Source: Zhengella sedimenti
Lineage (GTDB): Bacteria; Pseudomonadota; Alphaproteobacteria; Rhizobiales; Rhizobiaceae
DNA: 64,000 bases
Assembly (NCBI RefSeq): GCF_046506625.1
Contig: NZ_JBKFFP010000001.1
Location: forward strand, 62,001 to 126,000
Reading direction: 5' to 3'
The notes under the pieces: model-generated
Database searches by the model: none
What the model was told of the DNA's origin: nothing
The model's input: only the letters and a program-made list of their open reading frames with translations
Part shown: piece by piece, positions 17,234 to 25,645 of the stretch
How the letters are laid out: the number at the start of each line of letters is the position of its first letter
Numbering within the stretch: position 1 is the stretch's first letter
Position numbers and translations under genes: made by a program

Positions 17234-18262
17234 ATGACACCGAACCGATTGACCCGCCGCACCTTCATGAGCGCCGCCGTGGCTGCTTCCATGTTCGCCA
17301 TGACAGCCGGCCACGCCGCTGCCGCCGACAAGATCAAGGTCGGCATCCTGTCGCTCACCTCGCATGCGGGCGCCTATGTCGCCCATGAGCGCGGCTATTT
17401 CGCCGACGAGAACCTCGATGCCGAACTGGTGATGTTCCAGGCCGCAGGCCCGATGGCCGTGGCGATCGCCTCCGGCGACATCGACTATGGCGTCACGGCC
17501 ATGACCGGCGCGCTCATCAACCTGGCCGAAAAGGGCGCGGTCAAGGTGATCGGCGGCGCGCTGACGGAGGAAAAAGGCATTGACGGGCAGAAGATCCTGG
17601 CGTCGAACGCGGCCTTCGACGCCGGCCTGAAGACGCCGGCCGACCTCAAGGGCAAGCGCTTCGGCATCACCGGCACGGGATCCTCCTTCCACTACATGGC
17701 CTCCAAGATCGCCATGAAGGAAGGCTTCTCCACCGCCGACATGGAGCTTGTGGCGCTGCAGAAGGTTCCCGCTGTCATCGCCGCGCTGAAATCGGGCCAG
17801 GTCGACGCATGGTCGATCGTGCCGCATATCGCGGCGGGCCTTGCCGGTTCGGACGGCGCGAAGATCATTGGCGACGTGGCCGACTATATTGACGGCTACC
17901 AGGTGACGAACGTCTTCACCTCGACAGCGAACACGACCGAAAACCGGGACGTGACCGAGCGTTTCCTGAAGGCCTATTCCAAGGGCATCGCCGACTACAA
18001 TGCGGCACTCGTCGACAAGACAGCCGGTGAGGATGCCGCCAACGCCATGGTCGAGCTGATCCACAAATATGTCTACACGGACCGGCCGCTGGACAAGGCG
18101 GCGGGACCGATCAAGGCCGGGGCCATGCGCCTGCAGCCCGGCTGCAAGATGAACATGGCTTCCGTCACCGACCAGTTCGAGTGGTTCAAGGCCGAGAAGC
18201 TGGTGCCCGACACGGCGAAGCTGGAAAACCTGGTGGACACGTCCTTCGTCGAGACCTACTGA
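17234..18262 (+). CDS. ABC transporter substrate-binding protein, NMT1/SsuA-like, Tat signal
   Basis: Periplasmic binding protein for a small organic solute. The 342-residue product starts with a twin-arginine signal (LTRRTFMSAAVAASMFAMTA) and a likely cleavage after AHAAA-type residues. The mature part follows the NMT1/THI5/SsuA pattern: DKIKVGILSLTSHAGAYVA, GYFADENLDAELV and GKRFGITGTGSSFHY. GGAGG stands seven bases before ATG 17234. ATPase and permease genes follow. The ligand (sulfonate, nitrate, pyrimidine precursor or other) cannot be read from sequence. Confidence 0.85.
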   Translation: MTPNRLTRRTFMSAAVAASMFAMTAGHAAAADKIKVGILSLTSHAGAYVAHERGYFADENLDAELVMFQAAGPMAVAIASGDIDYGVTAMTGALINLAEKGAVKVIGGALTEEKGIDGQKILASNAAFDAGLKTPADLKGKRFGITGTGSSFHYMASKIAMKEGFSTADMELVALQKVPAVIAALKSGQVDAWSIVPHIAAGLAGSDGAKIIGDVADYIDGYQVTNVFTSTANTTENRDVTERFLKAYSKGIADYNAALVDKTAGEDAANAMVELIHKYVYTDRPLDKAAGPIKAGAMRLQPGCKMNMASVTDQFEWFKAEKLVPDTAKLENLVDTSFVETY

Positions 18263-18336
18263 CGGGCAGGGACAGTTGCGGGCGGCGCCGGCATGCGCGC
18301 CGCGCCGCCAAGCCTTCACGCGGAGGACGCTAAAGG

Positions 18337-19107
18337 TTGGAACTCTCGCTGCGCTCGGTCGCGAAATCCTATGGCGGCCTCACCGTCCTGGACGGCATCT
18401 CGCTGGACATCGCCTCGGGCGAGATCCTTTGCCTTGTCGGTCCGTCGGGCTGCGGCAAGTCCACGCTCCTGCGGATGATCGGCGGGCTGGAGACGCCCGA
18501 CAGCGGCGCCGTGCTGCAGATGAGCGAGCCGCCGGCCAATTCGCTCAACCCGCTCACCTACATCTTCCAGGATTTCGCCCTGCTGCCCTGGCGCAGCGTG
18601 CATGACAACGTGGCGCTCGTGCTGGAAGGCCAGCCGTCGGTGTCGCGGACGGAACGCGAGGCGATCATCGCCGATGTGCTGGCGCGCACAAAACTCACCG
18701 GTTTCGAGAAGGCCTGGCCGCGACAGCTTTCCGGCGGCATGAAACAGCGCGTGGCCATTGCGCGGGCGCTTGCGGTGCGGCCAGCCGTCTTCCTGATGGA
18801 CGAACCGCTGTCGGCGCTGGATGCGCAGACGCGCGACCTGCTCATGGACGATCTCGTGCAACTCTGGCTGCGCGAACGCTTCACCGCCGTCTACGTGACG
18901 CACAACCTGCAGGAGGCCGTGCGGCTCGGCCATCGCGTCGCCATCCTGTCGCGCCGGCCCGGGCGGCTGCGCGATGTCGTGACCATCGGCACGCCCATCG
19001 AGACGCGGCGCCACGACGACCCGGCACTGATCGCCATCCAGCAGCGGCTTTGGGACGCGATGCGCGAGGAGGCGGAAGCCGCCGACAAGGAACTGGCGGA
19101 TGCCTGA
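18337..19107 (+). CDS. ABC transporter ATP-binding protein (nitrate/sulfonate/taurine type)
   Basis: The 256-residue ATPase has Walker A (GPSGCGKST, about residue 37), the signature LSGGMKQRV (about residue 130), Walker B (VFLMDEPLSALD, about residue 151) and the H-loop THNLQEA. The start is TTG at 18337: an in-frame TAA lies only six bases upstream, GGAGG is 10 bases before the TTG, and any later start would remove the first strand of the fold. It overlaps the permease gene by 8 bp. Confidence 0.9.
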   Translation: MELSLRSVAKSYGGLTVLDGISLDIASGEILCLVGPSGCGKSTLLRMIGGLETPDSGAVLQMSEPPANSLNPLTYIFQDFALLPWRSVHDNVALVLEGQPSVSRTEREAIIADVLARTKLTGFEKAWPRQLSGGMKQRVAIARALAVRPAVFLMDEPLSALDAQTRDLLMDDLVQLWLRERFTAVYVTHNLQEAVRLGHRVAILSRRPGRLRDVVTIGTPIETRRHDDPALIAIQQRLWDAMREEAEAADKELADA

Positions 19108-19906
19108 CAGGGACGAAGAGCGCGGCCGGCCCGTGGCCTATCGCGGCGGCGGGTTCGACTACCGGCCTTCGAAGCTGACCGGCATCCTGACATTCGCGGC
19201 CCTGGTCGCCATCTGGGAAACGGGCAGCCGCACCGGTTTCATTTCCGGCCTCGTGCTGCCGGCGCCGTCCGAGGTGCTGGCGGCCTTTGCCCAGTTGTGG
19301 CGCAGTGGCGAATTGTGGGCGCATCTCAGCGCCTCGCTCACGCGCCTTGTCATGGGCTGGACGCTCGGCACGGTGCTGGGCATCGCTGTCGGCTTCGCCA
19401 TCGCGCTGTTCGCGCCGGTGCGCGCCAGCCTGACACCGCTGGTCGCCGCCATCTTTCCCGTGCCGAAGATCGCGCTGCTGCCGCTGTTCATCATCTGGTT
19501 CGGGATCGGCGAAGCCTCCAAGGTGGGGCTGATCCTGTTCGGCACCTTCTTTCCGACCGTCATCGCCACCTATGGCGGGGTGGACAATGTCGACCGTTCG
19601 CTGATCCGCATGGGGCAGAGCTTCGGGCTTTCGCGCCTTGCCATCGCGCGCAAGATCCTGCTGCCGGGCGCCATGCCGGCCATTTTGTCGGGCATGCGCA
19701 TCACCTCGGCCATCGCGATCATCCTGATCGTCGCCGCCGAACTGATCGCCGCACAGAAGGGCATCGGCGCCTATATCCAGATGGCGGGATCGCTGTTCGC
19801 AACCGACCAGCTCATTGCCGGCGTGCTGGTGCTCTCGGCGCTCGGCCTCACGGTGAGCTGGCTGATCACGCTTGCCGAACGCTGGCTGTTGCGCTGGCGC
19901 GGCTGA
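19100..19906 (+). CDS. ABC transporter permease (BPD family, SsuC/TauC-like)
   Basis: The 268-residue inner-membrane protein has about six predicted helices and the binding-protein-dependent permease loop (IARKILLPGAMPAILSGMR, about residues 189-207) that docks on the ATPase. The family-typical segment PAPSEVLAAF is near residue 54. It completes a three-gene importer with the two preceding genes. The next gene is convergent, seven bases away, leaving no room for a separate terminator on this side. Confidence 0.9.
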   Translation: MPDRDEERGRPVAYRGGGFDYRPSKLTGILTFAALVAIWETGSRTGFISGLVLPAPSEVLAAFAQLWRSGELWAHLSASLTRLVMGWTLGTVLGIAVGFAIALFAPVRASLTPLVAAIFPVPKIALLPLFIIWFGIGEASKVGLILFGTFFPTVIATYGGVDNVDRSLIRMGQSFGLSRLAIARKILLPGAMPAILSGMRITSAIAIILIVAAELIAAQKGIGAYIQMAGSLFATDQLIAGVLVLSALGLTVSWLITLAERWLLRWRG

Positions 19907-19913
19907 AGGCCGT

Positions 19914-21125
19914 TCAGGCAACCGCGATCATCCAGACAGCCGTGCCGCCGGCAATCCAGACGAAGGCGGCGATCGCCAGCCACTTCAGGATGCTGTCGAT
20001 CGGTCCACCGTGGCGCATGTCCATCCCCTCGTCCTTTGCATAGCCGCCGCGCAGCCATGCCAGCCAGGCAAAACCGAGGGACAAAAGGGCAAAACCGGCA
20101 TTCAACCAGAATGTATGGTCGAAGGCGAAGCGTTCGGAGGGTGTGACCTGCCTGCCCTGCACCTGGGCTTCGGGCAGCAGGCCGAGGAGCGCGAAGCCGT
20201 AATGGACGGCAAGCGCCGTCACGACGAGGCCGGCCAGAAACACAGCGGCGATATAGAGCGCGAACTTCCAGCCATAGAACAACGCGTTGACGCGGATGAC
20301 CGGAAAGACCACGAGATCGGAGAAGATGAAGGCCATGATCCCGGCCATGGACACGCCATTGGCGAACAGGACGCCGGCGAGCGGAATGTTGCCCATGGAG
20401 CCGATGAAGGTGAAGAAGGCGGCGACCGGCCCGACCAGCGTATCGCCGAGCGTGCCGAAAAACGTCGCTTCATTGCCGCTGCCGGGAAACAGCGCGGTGA
20501 AGAAACTGCCGGGGACGAATGCCGCGATGATACCCGCGACGGTGAAGCCTACCGTCACATCCTTCCAGACCATCAGCCATTCGTCGAAATAGGCCTTGGC
20601 GACGTCTATCCACCCCTTTTCGGAACGGACGAGTGCCCGCCAGTCGGGCACCTCGCCATCCCCGTCCAGCTCAAGTCTCTCGCGGACATTCTCGACAAGC
20701 GCCGACGGGCGGGTGAGACGGACAAGCAGCCAAACCACAAGGATCAGCAGCAATCCGCCTGCATATTCCCCGACCACAAAATGCCAGGACAGGAAGGCCA
20801 TGATGACGATGCCGAGTTCGATCACAAGGTTCGTGGAGGCCAGCAGAAAGGCGAACGAGGGCACGAGACCCGCCCCCTTTGCCAGCAGGCTGCGGGTCGT
20901 GGCAAGCGCCGCGAAGGAACAGGACGAGGATATGAAGCCGAAGAAGGAGGCGAGCGCGACGGTGCGCGCATTGGTCTTGCCGATGGCGTTGCGCATGCGC
21001 TGCCGCGACACGAAGACCTGGATGGTCGCCGACACGAGATAGCCCAGGCCGAAAGCCCAGAAGGCTGTCCAGAACCAGCCCAGCGTCGTCAGGGCGGACT
21101 TGCCCCAGAGTTCGAGGAATTCCAT
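19914..21125 (-). CDS. Permease of the UPF0718/DUF318 (ArsP-type) family
   Basis: The 403-residue integral membrane protein has 8-10 predicted helices in two halves. The family hallmark FISSSCSFAALATTRSLLAKG (about residue 75), with its conserved cysteine, is followed by FAFLLASTNLVIELG. The second half has GNIPLAGVLFANG and FIFSDLVVFPVIR. Related proteins export organoarsenicals or metals (ArsP, SO_0444), but many are uncharacterised. ATG 21125 is used; a TTG three codons upstream is possible, and no strong ribosome-binding site is visible. Confidence 0.75.
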   Translation of the reverse strand: MEFLELWGKSALTTLGWFWTAFWAFGLGYLVSATIQVFVSRQRMRNAIGKTNARTVALASFFGFISSSCSFAALATTRSLLAKGAGLVPSFAFLLASTNLVIELGIVIMAFLSWHFVVGEYAGGLLLILVVWLLVRLTRPSALVENVRERLELDGDGEVPDWRALVRSEKGWIDVAKAYFDEWLMVWKDVTVGFTVAGIIAAFVPGSFFTALFPGSGNEATFFGTLGDTLVGPVAAFFTFIGSMGNIPLAGVLFANGVSMAGIMAFIFSDLVVFPVIRVNALFYGWKFALYIAAVFLAGLVVTALAVHYGFALLGLLPEAQVQGRQVTPSERFAFDHTFWLNAGFALLSLGFAWLAWLRGGYAKDEGMDMRHGGPIDSILKWLAIAAFVWIAGGTAVWMIAVA

Positions 21126-21188
21126 GACGGGCAAACCGGGCGCTGGCGAAAAAGTTCCGTCTCGGCCGGACCGCCGGCACCGCGCCGC

Positions 21189-21515
21189 TCAGCAGCCGCG
21201 CTTCACATAGGCCTTCGGCACCATGTCGGTCCAATGGACGTTTTCGGCCTGCGCCTGCGATTGGAACGGGCCATCCACCACGCAGAAAAGACCGGGATTG
21301 AAGTTCGGATAATCCCCTGTCTCCACGACATGCGTGCCCGCACTGCCCGGCAGAACGACCCCGCGAACCTCTTCCAGCACCTTTTCCGCCTCGTAGGCAT
21401 CGGGCGAGCAGCCGAGGATGACATACCAGCCGCACTGGCGTTCCCCGGCTCCCGCGGGCAGGGCCATGCCTGCCAGAACCGTGAGCGCCGCTGCCATTCG
21501 CATGATCGGGACCAT
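21189..21515 (-). CDS. Small secreted four-cysteine protein
   Basis: The 108-residue product has a signal peptide (MVPIMRMAAALTVLAGMALP, cleavage after AGA) and a mature part with four cysteines (RQCGWYVILGCSPDA, GLFCVVDG and the C-terminal KRGC), suggesting two disulfides in the periplasm. It lacks a recognised domain; the WYVILG opening and the GPFQSQAQAENV segment recall SPOR-like folds. ATG 21515 follows GGGAGG. It is encoded 63 bp upstream of the DUF318 permease on the same strand and may work with it. Confidence 0.6.
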   Translation of the reverse strand: MVPIMRMAAALTVLAGMALPAGAGERQCGWYVILGCSPDAYEAEKVLEEVRGVVLPGSAGTHVVETGDYPNFNPGLFCVVDGPFQSQAQAENVHWTDMVPKAYVKRGC

Positions 21516-21544
21516 GGTGCCGCCTCCCCTCTGCCTGCCTGCCG

Positions 21545-22618
21545 CTACAGCCATCGTTTCCAGCGGAACCAGCCCAGCAGACCAATCGCCACGGCAGCCA
21601 TCAGGCCAAGCGCAACCGGATAGCTCCAGGCCCAGTGCAGTTCCGGCATATGGTCGAAGTTCATGCCCCAGACGCCGGCCAGGAAACTCAGCGGTATGAA
21701 GATGGTGGCGATCACGGTCAGGACCTTCATCACCTCGTTCATCCGGTTCGACATGCTTGAAAGATAGAGATCGTGCAGGCCGGTGGCGATCTCCCGGCAG
21801 GTTTCGATGATGTCGATCAGCTGGAGAACGTGGTCGTGGACATCGCGCAGGTAGCGGCGCGTGTCCTGCTCGATGATGTCATTGCCCTCGTTGCGCAGTT
21901 CATTCATGACGTCGCGGGTGGGCCACAGCGAGCGCTTGAGTGCCACCAGATCGCGTTTGAGTTCGTGGAGCGCGTCGATGTCCTCCGGGTCCGGATCGAA
22001 GGTGACCACGTCCTCGATTTCCTCCAGGCGCTCGCCGAGCCTTTCGACGACGGGGAAATAGGCGTCGACCACGGCATCCATGATGGCATAGGCGAGATAA
22101 TCGCCACGGGCGGCGCGAATGCGCGGCTTGCCCCGGCGCATCCGTTCGCGCACCGGGTCGAGGCAGTCGTCGGACCGTTCCTGCACCGTGATGACGAAAT
22201 CGCGGCCGAAAATGAGCGAAAGCTGCTCGCGCGAGCTGGCCGACCGGTTCGTGACCATGTGCAGGACGACATAGGCATAGCCGGGATAGTCCTCCGCCTT
22301 GGGCCGCTGTTGCAGGTCGACGACGTCTTCCAGCACCAGGGGGTCGATACCGAACAACTGGCCCAGCGTCTCGAAGAAGGCCGTATCGCCGGTGCCGACG
22401 ATATCCAGCCACAACCGCTGTCCCCCGGAGCGCAGGTCTGCGACATCCTGCAGCCGGATGTTTTCGCGCTCCTTGAAGCCGGTTTCGCTCCAGGCGATGA
22501 CGCGCATGACGGGATGGGCGGCGGCCGGATCGGCCACCAGCGTTCCCGGTGGCGCGCCGACAGGCCCGCGGCTGCGTGTGACGATCGATTTGCGCCGGCC
22601 GCGCGCCCGTCCCGCCAT
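21545..22618 (-). CDS. corA: CorA-family magnesium/cobalt transporter
   Basis: Pentameric divalent-cation channel of the inner membrane. The 357-residue protein has the long cytoplasmic domain (FFETLGQLFGIDPLVLEDV, DPVRERM, the KRDLVALKRSLWP helix) and two C-terminal membrane helices. The first helix ends in the signature YGMN-like WGMNF (G318-M319-N320). Its start is eight bases after the aldehyde dehydrogenase stop with only a weak SD, which suggests translational coupling. Members of this subfamily may carry Mg, Co, Ni or Zn; the ion is not predictable. Confidence 0.88.
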   Translation of the reverse strand: MAGRARGRRKSIVTRSRGPVGAPPGTLVADPAAAHPVMRVIAWSETGFKERENIRLQDVADLRSGGQRLWLDIVGTGDTAFFETLGQLFGIDPLVLEDVVDLQQRPKAEDYPGYAYVVLHMVTNRSASSREQLSLIFGRDFVITVQERSDDCLDPVRERMRRGKPRIRAARGDYLAYAIMDAVVDAYFPVVERLGERLEEIEDVVTFDPDPEDIDALHELKRDLVALKRSLWPTRDVMNELRNEGNDIIEQDTRRYLRDVHDHVLQLIDIIETCREIATGLHDLYLSSMSNRMNEVMKVLTVIATIFIPLSFLAGVWGMNFDHMPELHWAWSYPVALGLMAAVAIGLLGWFRWKRWL

Positions 22619-22626
22619 GGTCCGGC

Positions 22627-24057
22627 CTACCAGCCCGAGACGATCTTGACCTCGGTGAAGTCCTCAAGGCCCCAGACGCCGCCTTCGCGGCCGTTGCCCG
22701 ACTGCTTGTAGCCGCCGAAAGGCGTGCCCGCCGACAGGCCGCGGCCATTGAGCCGGACCATGCCGGCACGCAAGGCCCGCGCGACACGGCGGCCCTTGTC
22801 CTGGTCGCCGGTCTGGACGTAGGCGGCCAGGCCATAGGGCGTGTCGTTGGCGATCGCCACGGCGTCCGCCTCGTCGTCAAAGGCAATGAGCGAAAGCACC
22901 GGACCGAAAATCTCCTCGCGGGCGATGGTCATGTCATTGGTGACATCGGCGAAGATGGTGGGCCGGACGAAATAGCCGCGATTGAACCCTTCCGGCCGGC
23001 CCGGACCGCCGAGCACGAGGCGCGCGCCCTCCTCCATGCCCTTCTGGATGAGCGCCTGCACCTTGTCGAACTGCGTCTGGCTGACAAGCGGGCCGATATG
23101 GTCGCCGCGCTCCTTGGGATTGCCGACCTTGACGGCCGAGCCGTGCTTGACGGCGAGATCCACCACCTCGTCATAGACCGAACGTTCCACGAGCATGCGC
23201 GTGGGCGCATTGCAGGACTGGCCGGTGTTCTCCATGCAATGGGTCACGCCCTTGCGCACCGCCTTGTCCAGGTCGGCATCGGCGAAGACGATGTTGGGCG
23301 ACTTGCCACCCAGTTCCAGCGTCACGCGCTTGACCGTGTCGGCTGCAGCCCTGGTGATGAGCGCGCCGGCGCGGGTGGAGCCTGTAAACGACACCATGTC
23401 GATGTCCGGATGGGTGGAGATGTCCGTGCCGACACCCGCGCCATCGCCGTTCACCAGGTTGAAGACACCGGCCGGAAAGCCCGCCTCGTGCATCATTTCG
23501 GCAAAGAGAAGCGCGGAAAGCGGGGCGATCTCGGAGGGTTTCAGCACGCAGGTGCAGCCGGTCGCGACCGCGGGCAGGACCTTCAACGCGATCTGGTTGA
23601 CCGGCCAGTTCCAGGGCGTGATGAGGCCGCAGACGCCGATCGGCTCGCGGATGATGCGCTCGCCGCGGTCGTTGAAATCATATTCCCATTCGAAGGCCTT
23701 GAGGGCCTTCAGGAACCCCTTGAGATGCCAGGGACCGGCGCCGGCCTGGTCGTTGTCGGCCAAGTCGCGCGGGGCGCCCATTTCGAGCGTGATCATCTCG
23801 CCCATCTCGGGCAGGCGCGCGGTCATGATCCCCATCAGCTTCTCGAGCAGGGCGACGCGCTCTTCCAGCGGCGTGACGGACCAGGTTGCAAAGGCGCGCC
23901 TGGCGGCGGCGACAGCCTTGTCGACGTCGGCCCTGGATCCCAGCGAGATGACGGCGCAGGGCTCCTCCGTGGCCGGGTCGATCACCTCGAGGTCCCGTGC
24001 CACGGCGGGCTTCACCCACTGGCCGTCAATGTAGAATTCGCGCTTGTCGAGCATCAT
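22627..24057 (-). CDS. NAD(P)-dependent aldehyde dehydrogenase
   Basis: Oxidises an aldehyde to the acid. The 476-residue product has the family core: the cofactor segment TPWNWPVNQ, the general base in LELGGKSP (E248), and the nucleophile in GQSCNAPTRM (C282), 34 residues later as usual. Two consecutive ATGs (24057 and 24054) follow GGGAG; the second has the better spacing. Substrate unknown. It is transcribed with corA downstream. It lies between truB and rpsO, positions that are adjacent in most relatives. Confidence 0.85.
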   Translation of the reverse strand: MMLDKREFYIDGQWVKPAVARDLEVIDPATEEPCAVISLGSRADVDKAVAAARRAFATWSVTPLEERVALLEKLMGIMTARLPEMGEMITLEMGAPRDLADNDQAGAGPWHLKGFLKALKAFEWEYDFNDRGERIIREPIGVCGLITPWNWPVNQIALKVLPAVATGCTCVLKPSEIAPLSALLFAEMMHEAGFPAGVFNLVNGDGAGVGTDISTHPDIDMVSFTGSTRAGALITRAAADTVKRVTLELGGKSPNIVFADADLDKAVRKGVTHCMENTGQSCNAPTRMLVERSVYDEVVDLAVKHGSAVKVGNPKERGDHIGPLVSQTQFDKVQALIQKGMEEGARLVLGGPGRPEGFNRGYFVRPTIFADVTNDMTIAREEIFGPVLSLIAFDDEADAVAIANDTPYGLAAYVQTGDQDKGRRVARALRAGMVRLNGRGLSAGTPFGGYKQSGNGREGGVWGLEDFTEVKIVSGW

Positions 24058-24174
24058 GCGTCTCCCGGTCGATTGCATTCCGGCCGCATGCGCGCGGCCC
24101 TTTCCGGCGCGCACTCTTGCAGGCCGGAGACGGATTTTCCAGAGGAAAACCCGACCGCAAGCGCCGCCGCAGCG

Positions 24175-25125
24175 TCAGGTGAAGACGCGGCGCGGATGGA
24201 ACTGCCCGGCGGAGACGGCGCCGATGGCGACGAGGCGGCCGCGCGCGGTGACATAGGCCTCCTCGGCTTCCACCGGGGCGTCGCGGCCGCGCAGGATGAC
24301 GGGATTGCCGAGACGGACCCGGTTGGCCGCGTCGTCGGTCAGCGCCATGTGCGGCAGGTCTTCGAGCGCTGCCTGCGTGTCTATGAGCAGCGCATCCAGC
24401 GCCGCGAAGCGTTCCTTCGCGGAGGCTTCGCCATCCAGCGCATCGCCCTTTTCGCGGGCGGCCTCCAGGGTCTCCACGGTAACGAGATCGTCCGCTGTGA
24501 AGGGGGCGACCTCTTCCCGGCGCAGAACGGCGACATGGCCGTAGCAGCCCAACTGCCGGCCCATGTCGCGAGCCAGGCTGCGAACATAGGTGCCCTTGCC
24601 GCAGGCGACCTCGAAGGTCGTCGTGTTGTCGTCCATGGCGGTGATGTCGATGGAGAAAATCTCCACCTCGCGGGCTGGTATGTCGACATCCTCGCCGTCG
24701 CGCGCAATGTCGTAGGCGCGTTCGCCATCGATCTTGATGGCGGAGAATTGCGGCGGAACCTGCATGACGATGCCGAGATAACCGGGCAGGATGGCCTCGA
24801 CGTCGGCACGCGCGGGGCGTTTGTCAGACGTGGCCGTCACCCCGCCTTCCAGATCATCGGTGGCGCGTTCCTCGCCCCAGGCGACGGTGAAGGTGTAGAT
24901 CTTCTCGCCGTCCATGACATAGGGCACCGTCTTGGTGGCATCGCCCAGCGCGATGGGCAGCATGCCCGAGGCCAGCGGATCGAGCGTCCCGGCATGGCCG
25001 GCCTTCTGCGCGTTGAACAGCCACTTCACCTTCGAGACGGCCTGGGTGGAGCCCATTCCGGCCGGCTTGTCGAGGATGATCCAGCCGGAAACGTCGCGGC
25101 CCTTCTTCTTGCGTTGGCGCGCCAT
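24175..25125 (-). CDS. truB: tRNA pseudouridine(55) synthase TruB
   Basis: Forms pseudouridine 55 in the T-arm of tRNA. The 316-residue product has the N-terminal ILDKPAGMGSTQAVSKV and the catalytic aspartate in GHAGTLDPLASGMLP (D49). Two bases separate it from rbfA. The downstream 117 bp to the aldehyde dehydrogenase contain a near-perfect inverted repeat (24131-24153) but no gene. Confidence 0.95.
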   Translation of the reverse strand: MARQRKKKGRDVSGWIILDKPAGMGSTQAVSKVKWLFNAQKAGHAGTLDPLASGMLPIALGDATKTVPYVMDGEKIYTFTVAWGEERATDDLEGGVTATSDKRPARADVEAILPGYLGIVMQVPPQFSAIKIDGERAYDIARDGEDVDIPAREVEIFSIDITAMDDNTTTFEVACGKGTYVRSLARDMGRQLGCYGHVAVLRREEVAPFTADDLVTVETLEAAREKGDALDGEASAKERFAALDALLIDTQAALEDLPHMALTDDAANRVRLGNPVILRGRDAPVEAEEAYVTARGRLVAIGAVSAGQFHPRRVFT

Positions 25126-25127
25126 GT

Positions 25128-25541
25128 CTATTCTTCTTTGTCTTCGTCGTCGTGATGGAGGTCGCGCGCCACTTCCGGCGAATGGAGCAGTTCGTCGATC
25201 TTGCGGAAATTGTCGAAGGACGTGTCGAGGCGGAAGCGGAACTCCGGCATGTATTTCATCTGCCGGAGCGCGCCCGATACCCGGCCGCGGATGAACTTCG
25301 CATTCGCCGCCAGCGCCTTGATCACCGGCTGGCCATCGTCGAGGCCGAGCGGCGTGACATAGGCGGTGGCGATCTTAAGGTCCGGCGACATGCGCACCTC
25401 GTTGACGGAGATCACCGTCGTCTCAAGCAGCGGATCGCGCACCTCGCCGCGCTGAAGCACATCGGCCAGCGCGTGGCGCACCTGCTCGCCCACCCGCAGC
25501 TGGCGCTGCGACGGGCCCCTGGAACTTTCTGGTCGTGACAT
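25128..25541 (-). CDS. rbfA: 30S ribosome-binding factor RbfA
   Basis: Cold-shock ribosome maturation factor that binds immature 30S subunits. The 137-residue product has the KH-like core (SQRQLRVGEQVRHALADVLQ near residue 10, VSGALRQMKYMPEFRFRLD near residue 90) and an acidic C-terminus (HHDDEDKEE). It lies downstream of the infB terminator and two bases from truB. Confidence 0.94.
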   Translation of the reverse strand: MSRPESSRGPSQRQLRVGEQVRHALADVLQRGEVRDPLLETTVISVNEVRMSPDLKIATAYVTPLGLDDGQPVIKALAANAKFIRGRVSGALRQMKYMPEFRFRLDTSFDNFRKIDELLHSPEVARDLHHDDEDKEE

Positions 25542-25591
25542 GGTCCTGTCCCTGATTCACGGGCGCGGAATGGAACCACGGCCCATGCGTC

Positions 25592-25626
25592 AAAAAACGC
25601 CGGACCGGAATGATGCCGGTCCGGCG
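25592..25626 (-). terminator. Intrinsic terminator between infB and rbfA
   Basis: A perfect 11-bp stem, CGCCGGACCGG/CCGGTCCGGCG, with a seven-base loop and six T residues at 25597-25592 lies 20 bp after the infB stop on the minus strand. It is the strongest terminator in the operon and should reduce transcription of rbfA-truB relative to nusA-infB unless they have a promoter in the remaining 50 bp. Confidence 0.85.
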
Positions 25627-25645
25627 CGTCTTTTCCAACCCGCCG

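Noticed and set aside
24131..24153. Near-perfect inverted repeat after truB as a terminator
   Set aside because: One arm pair is mismatched and the T-residues are inside the stem rather than after it; noted only as a repeat in the truB entry.
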